10,365 bases of DNA from Sphaerochaetaceae bacterium (GTDB lineage Bacteria > Spirochaetota > Spirochaetia > Sphaerochaetales > Sphaerochaetaceae), in NCBI GenBank assembly GCA_024405065.1, contig JAKSPF010000033.1, positions 1 to 10,365 of the forward strand, written 5' to 3'. Both the position numbers and the translations under genes were made by a program. Positions 7,465-10,365 of the stretch are shown here, piece by piece. Below the pieces are notes generated by a model. It made no database searches, was not told the DNA's origin, and saw only the letters and a program-made list of their open reading frames with translations. Position 1 is the first letter of the stretch, and each line of letters starts with the position of its first letter.

Positions 7465-8375
7465 ACAAGACCCCCATTATACATCCCGCAGGCTTTTGCA
7501 AGTTTGAGTGTACGCTCCGCACCGGGAATAAAAGCTATATCTATCATCTTTCCGTCTAAAGTAAAAACACCTACTCCGGCAGCCGCCTGCTCTCTGTAAG
7601 CTGAAATTATCCTTTCTGCCTGAATAACTTCTTTTTCAGTGGGAGCAAACAATTCATGGACAGGTCTTATCTGTTTCGGATTGATAAGACTTTTGCCATC
7701 AAAACCCATAGCCTTGTTCTGTTTAAGTTCAGCCAGAAAACCTTCATCATCATCAAGATTGGTAAATACGGTATCAAAGCACTGAATCCCTGCGGCGCGT
7801 GCAGCAATAAGCATCTGTCCTCTTGCTGCTATAAGGTCTATCCCGTCCGCCTGAAATTTTGTCTGCATACACTTTCTGAAATCTCCGCCGGAAATGGCAA
7901 CGCCGAACATTCTTTCGGATGCAGTACATATTTCATAGGCATTGATAATACCTTTAGGACTTTCCAACGCAGCCATAAGAAGAGTTCTTCCCTCCTCTGC
8001 TCCGAATTCTTTTTCCGCATCTGTAACAGCAGCATCCACAGCTTTCACGTCAGATGCACTTTCACACTTTGCAATACGTATTCCGTCAGCCCCTCCTGCA
8101 ACACAAACGCGGACATCTTCTTTCCAGTGAGGAGTATCAAGCCCGTTTATTCTCACTATTACTTCCGTATCACCGTAGTCTATTGATTTCAGAGCATGAT
8201 AAAGGGAAAAGCGTGCCGAATCTTTCTGATTTTCGGCAACAGCATCTTCCAAATCAAGCATTATTGAATCACAACCGTAGATGTAGGCATCTTTAATGAG
8301 CCCCGGCTTCTGTGCATTCATGAACATCATCGTCCTTCTGAGACGAAAACGCTGAGGTTTGGGACGTGGTATCAC
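7461..8375 (-). CDS. citE: Citrate lyase beta subunit (citryl-ACP lyase), GTG start
   Basis: The 304-residue beta subunit cleaves citryl-ACP to oxaloacetate and acetyl-ACP in a Mg2+-dependent TIM-barrel active site. Visible are the family opening RRTMMFMNAQKPG, LDLEDAV (40-46), VRINGLD (74-80), the probable metal ligands E138 (ALESPKG) and D165 (GGDF), and GFDGKSLINPKQI (224-236). I chose GTG at 8375 over ATG at 8393: GGGGAGG lies 9 bases upstream of this GTG, the GTG overlaps the citD TGA (GTGA), and the resulting N-terminus has the length of the E. coli protein. Starting at 8393 or 8438 would add residues and leave the strong ribosome binding site inside the gene. Two positions differ from what I recall of the family: AK instead of PK at 102-103 and GGD instead of AED at 163-165. 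Confidence 0.95.
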   Translation of the reverse strand: MIPRPKPQRFRLRRTMMFMNAQKPGLIKDAYIYGCDSIMLDLEDAVAENQKDSARFSLYHALKSIDYGDTEVIVRINGLDTPHWKEDVRVCVAGGADGIRIAKCESASDVKAVDAAVTDAEKEFGAEEGRTLLMAALESPKGIINAYEICTASERMFGVAISGGDFRKCMQTKFQADGIDLIAARGQMLIAARAAGIQCFDTVFTNLDDDEGFLAELKQNKAMGFDGKSLINPKQIRPVHELFAPTEKEVIQAERIISAYREQAAAGVGVFTLDGKMIDIAFIPGAERTLKLAKACGMYNGGLV

Positions 8376-8674
8376 CTGATTGTTCCTCCCCATGAAATAT
8401 TTTTTTCCGATTTTCCGCAACTTCTGTAAACAGCACACTCAACTCTGGCTTTCAACGTGCAATCCAATGCACCTTTATCAACAACGGTAATTTTTCCGCT
8501 CTTGACCTCAAGTCTGTTTAAAGTTTCAAGCACCATTTGTTTTATCTGACGACCGTACTGATTCATTACACTTGAAGAAATATCAAGCTCAACACCGTTT
8601 TCTCCCGGCTCAACAGTCACCATGGCATCAGAACTTTCAAGCGTTCCCGCAACCGCCGATTTTTCTATGGTCAT
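8372..8674 (-). CDS. citD: Citrate lyase acyl carrier protein (gamma subunit)
   Basis: A 100-residue acyl carrier protein that carries the phosphoribosyl-dephospho-CoA arm on which acetyl and citryl groups move between CitF and CitE. The N-terminal AVAGTLESSD (7-16) is family-typical, and Ser14 aligns with the known attachment serine. DKGALDCTLKARVE (66-79) is the other strongly conserved stretch. The ATG at 8674 is preceded by GGAG at 6 bases spacing and overlaps the tctA TGA as ATGA. The longer open frame back to 8734 lies inside tctA and is not family-like. The last bases give GTGA with citE. Confidence 0.96.
   Translation of the reverse strand: MTIEKSAVAGTLESSDAMVTVEPGENGVELDISSSVMNQYGRQIKQMVLETLNRLEVKSGKITVVDKGALDCTLKARVECAVYRSCGKSEKNISWGGTIR
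8385..8391 (-). promoter_or_regulatory. Ribosome binding site deciding the citE GTG start
   Basis: GGGGAGG on the transcribed strand within the end of citD, 9 bases before the GTG at 8375. It directly follows an in-frame ATG at 8393, so initiation at that ATG would waste this strong site. It is the main reason for choosing the GTG. Confidence 0.75.
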
Positions 8675-10179
8675 TTTTTTCTCCATTTTGCAATAAGAGG
8701 CATAAAAAGCGGACGGAGAAGCATAAGAATACAAACCGTCATCACCACTGCGGCAATGGGTGTTCCGAAAAGTACCTTAAATACGTTTGCGTTGTTCATA
8801 AGGTAAGATCTGCTGAAATGCTCTTCACACATACTTCCGAGAACCAATCCCAAAACTATTGCAGCACTGTTAAGATGCATATATTTGACCACTATACCGA
8901 GAACACCGGCAATAACCATTATCTTGACTCCCACAAAACCGCCTTCGGAATAAGAACCGATAAGGGCAAGCATGAGAATTATAGGTCCGAGATATGAATA
9001 CGGAATTGCAAGAATCTTTGCAAAAAGTTTTGCAATTCCTATGGCGACAACAACCATGAGAATATTTGTAATAACCATTGAAATAAAGGTTGCAGAAAGG
9101 TAGTCCGGCTGATTCACCAAAAGCAAAGGTCCCATCTGGACACCTTTGAGTGCCAATGCAGACATCATAACCGCAGCAGCATTTCCGCCGGGAATACCCA
9201 ATGTAAGCAAAGGAACCATGGCTCCCCCTGTTGCCGCATTGTTTGCCGTTTCAGAAGCGGCAATACCGTCAATTATTCCGGTACCGAATTTCTCGGGATA
9301 TTTGGAAATTTTATTTTCCATAGTGTAGCACATAAATGAAGCAATGGTTGCACCTGCACCGGGAAGAATTCCAATTACGGTTCCCGCAATGCTACAACGG
9401 AGCATAACCCACTTTATTTTGAGCATCTCCCTGAATGTAGGCATCTTGGTGTCAACATGCCCTCCTGTTCCTGCTACGCCGTCCTTGGCAGACAGACGCT
9501 TTTCAACAGAAGTCTGTTTCAGAACTTCAGTAACAGCAAAAAGACCGATAAGCACGGGAATCATCTCAACACCTGCAAGAAGTTGCCTGTTTCCAAAGGT
9601 AAGCCGCTTTACACCTGCCATAGGATCCTGTCCAATACAAGCAAGAAGCAGACCTAACAAGCCGGAAATAATTGTAGTGAGAATGTGATCCATATCAAGA
9701 ACAGAAAGAATTGAAAGACCCAGAAAAGTTATGGCAAACAAGTCTCCCTGAGAGAAAGCCAATGCTGCAGAGGACAGAGGCTTACTCATTGCAAACATCA
9801 CAACAGCAGAAAAAAGTCCACCTATTGCAGAACAGAAAAGAGCAACTCCCAATGCTTTCCCTGCCTGTCCGTTCTTTGCCATAGGGTAACCGTCAAAAGT
9901 GGTGGGAGCTGAAGAAGGAACTCCGGGAATCTTAAACAGAATTGAGGTAATAGAACCGCCCGTTATGGAAGAACAATATATTGCTACAAGAAATACAATG
10001 GCAGGTATAGGTTCCATTGTATATGTAAAAGTCAAACCCAAAGCAACAGCCATTGTGGCACTTACGCCGGGTAGGGCTCCGAAGATTGTACCCAAAACAA
10101 TTGCCAGAAGCACCATAAAGAAATGACTGCCACTGAACACGGCAGAAAGGCCGCTTGAAAACATCTGTGCAAAACTCAT
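8671..10179 (-). CDS. tctA: Tripartite tricarboxylate transporter large permease TctA
   Basis: The 502-residue large membrane subunit of a TctABC-type secondary transporter, which takes substrate from a binding protein (TctC) and imports it with Na+ or H+. The protein is highly hydrophobic, with about 12 likely membrane segments. It shows both conserved repeats: GALPGVSATMAVAL (34-47) with GSITSILFKIPGVPSSAPTT and DGYPMAKNGQAGKALG in the first half, and GILPGAGATIAS (270-281) with ASETANNAATGGAMVPLL and TLGIPG in the second. The start is ATG 10179 with GGAGGT 7 bases upstream; an in-frame TTG at 10197 lies upstream of that site and is rejected. The stop overlaps citD, which puts the transporter in the citrate lyase operon. 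Citrate is the likely substrate by context. The family also takes tricarballylate, aconitate, and unrelated acids such as terephthalate, so the substrate is not certain. Confidence 0.95.
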   Translation of the reverse strand: MSFAQMFSSGLSAVFSGSHFFMVLLAIVLGTIFGALPGVSATMAVALGLTFTYTMEPIPAIVFLVAIYCSSITGGSITSILFKIPGVPSSAPTTFDGYPMAKNGQAGKALGVALFCSAIGGLFSAVVMFAMSKPLSSAALAFSQGDLFAITFLGLSILSVLDMDHILTTIISGLLGLLLACIGQDPMAGVKRLTFGNRQLLAGVEMIPVLIGLFAVTEVLKQTSVEKRLSAKDGVAGTGGHVDTKMPTFREMLKIKWVMLRCSIAGTVIGILPGAGATIASFMCYTMENKISKYPEKFGTGIIDGIAASETANNAATGGAMVPLLTLGIPGGNAAAVMMSALALKGVQMGPLLLVNQPDYLSATFISMVITNILMVVVAIGIAKLFAKILAIPYSYLGPIILMLALIGSYSEGGFVGVKIMVIAGVLGIVVKYMHLNSAAIVLGLVLGSMCEEHFSRSYLMNNANVFKVLFGTPIAAVVMTVCILMLLRPLFMPLIAKWRKK

Positions 10180-10186
10180 ACAACCG

Positions 10187-10192
10187 ACCTCC
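10187..10192 (-). promoter_or_regulatory. Ribosome binding site of tctA
   Basis: A consensus GGAGGT 7 bases before the ATG at 10179 and just after the tctB stop at 10194. It settles the tctA start. Confidence 0.8.
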
Positions 10193-10193
10193 G

Positions 10194-10364
10194 TCAAATA
10201 AGATTTTCAAGGAACAGTGCAAAACTGCGCAGGAAACCCACCGTTCCTCTGGGAAGAGTCACATCAAGTAACCCGCTGAACACTATGTGAAGCAACAATG
10301 CAATAACAGCTGAAACGCCAAGCAACCTCACAATTTTCCTCTCTCCTATGAGATAGCCGTAGGA
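10194..10364 (-). CDS. tctB: Tripartite tricarboxylate transporter small subunit TctB, C-terminal end (partial)
   Basis: The last 56 codons of a gene that continues past the right edge. They encode a short polar turn (GERKIVR), one hydrophobic membrane helix (LLGVSAVIALLLHIVFSGLL) and the segment DVTLPRGTVGFLRSF, ending in TGA at 10194. A final helix followed by a short Leu-Pro-Arg-Gly-like end is typical of the small four-helix TctB subunit that pairs with TctA. Position directly upstream of tctA, with 14 bases between stop and start, agrees with the usual tctC-tctB-tctA order. No upstream part or start can be seen. Confidence 0.8.
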   Translation of the reverse strand, partial: SYGYLIGERKIVRLLGVSAVIALLLHIVFSGLLDVTLPRGTVGFLRSFALFLENLI

Positions 10365-10365
10365 A

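Noticed and set aside
8675..8734. Longer citD reading frame starting inside tctA
   Set aside because: The added residues overlap the conserved tctA end in another frame, while ATG 8674 has a well-placed GGAG and gives the normal citD N-terminus with Ser14.
10180..10197. TTG at 10197 as the tctA start
   Set aside because: It precedes the consensus GGAGGT at 10187-10192, overlaps the tctB stop, and adds residues before the usual TctA N-terminus.
1..10365. CRISPR arrays, tRNA or rRNA genes, insertion sequences, phage genes
   Set aside because: No regularly spaced repeats, transposase or integrase-like proteins or RNA gene patterns were seen; coding sequence fills nearly the whole window.

Overview
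The window holds one tightly packed minus-strand operon for anaerobic citrate (or related tricarboxylate) uptake and cleavage. In transcription order (high to low coordinates) it reads: the end of tctB, tctA, citD, citE, citF, an aconitase, a MATE-family transporter, a citX-citG fusion and citC. At the extreme left, citC runs directly into a broken response-regulator fragment. No stretch above about 80 bases lacks a gene. No tRNA, rRNA, CRISPR array or insertion sequence is visible, and the operon promoter must lie beyond the right edge.

Organism: base composition is moderately AT-rich, start sites carry AG-rich Shine-Dalgarno sequences, and the proteins look like those of strict anaerobes. 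The response-regulator fragment (receiver end of an OmpR-type regulator) and the monomeric ~650-residue aconitase type resemble those of Clostridia. A gut or sediment member of the Firmicutes is my best guess, from family resemblance only. A spirochaete or another anaerobe is not excluded.

Layout. 10364-8671: tctB end and tctA, the membrane part of a tripartite tricarboxylate transporter; the periplasmic or lipoprotein binding protein TctC is presumably outside the window. 8674-5908: citD, citE and citF, the three subunits of citrate lyase, joined by 4-base stop/start overlaps. 5907-5833: a 75-base spacer with a strong hairpin. 5832-1167: aconitase, MATE transporter and CitXG; the last two overlap by 4 bases. 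1183-1152: a second hairpin at the end of citXG. 1130-111: citC, whose last codons read into the regulator fragment at 162-1.

How it works together: TctABC would bring in a tricarboxylate. CitG makes the triphosphoribosyl-dephospho-CoA precursor, CitX attaches it to CitD, and CitC acetylates it. CitDEF then cleaves citrate to acetate and oxaloacetate. The aconitase allows interchange of citrate, cis-aconitate and isocitrate, so the cluster could accept isocitrate or aconitate or divert citrate to 2-oxoglutarate. No oxaloacetate decarboxylase, citrate synthase or isocitrate dehydrogenase lies in the window. The points most worth a second look are the MATE transporter built into the operon, the aconitase coupling, the two intra-operon hairpins, altered CitE positions, and the citC/regulator junction. 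That junction is either a real deletion or an assembly chimera.
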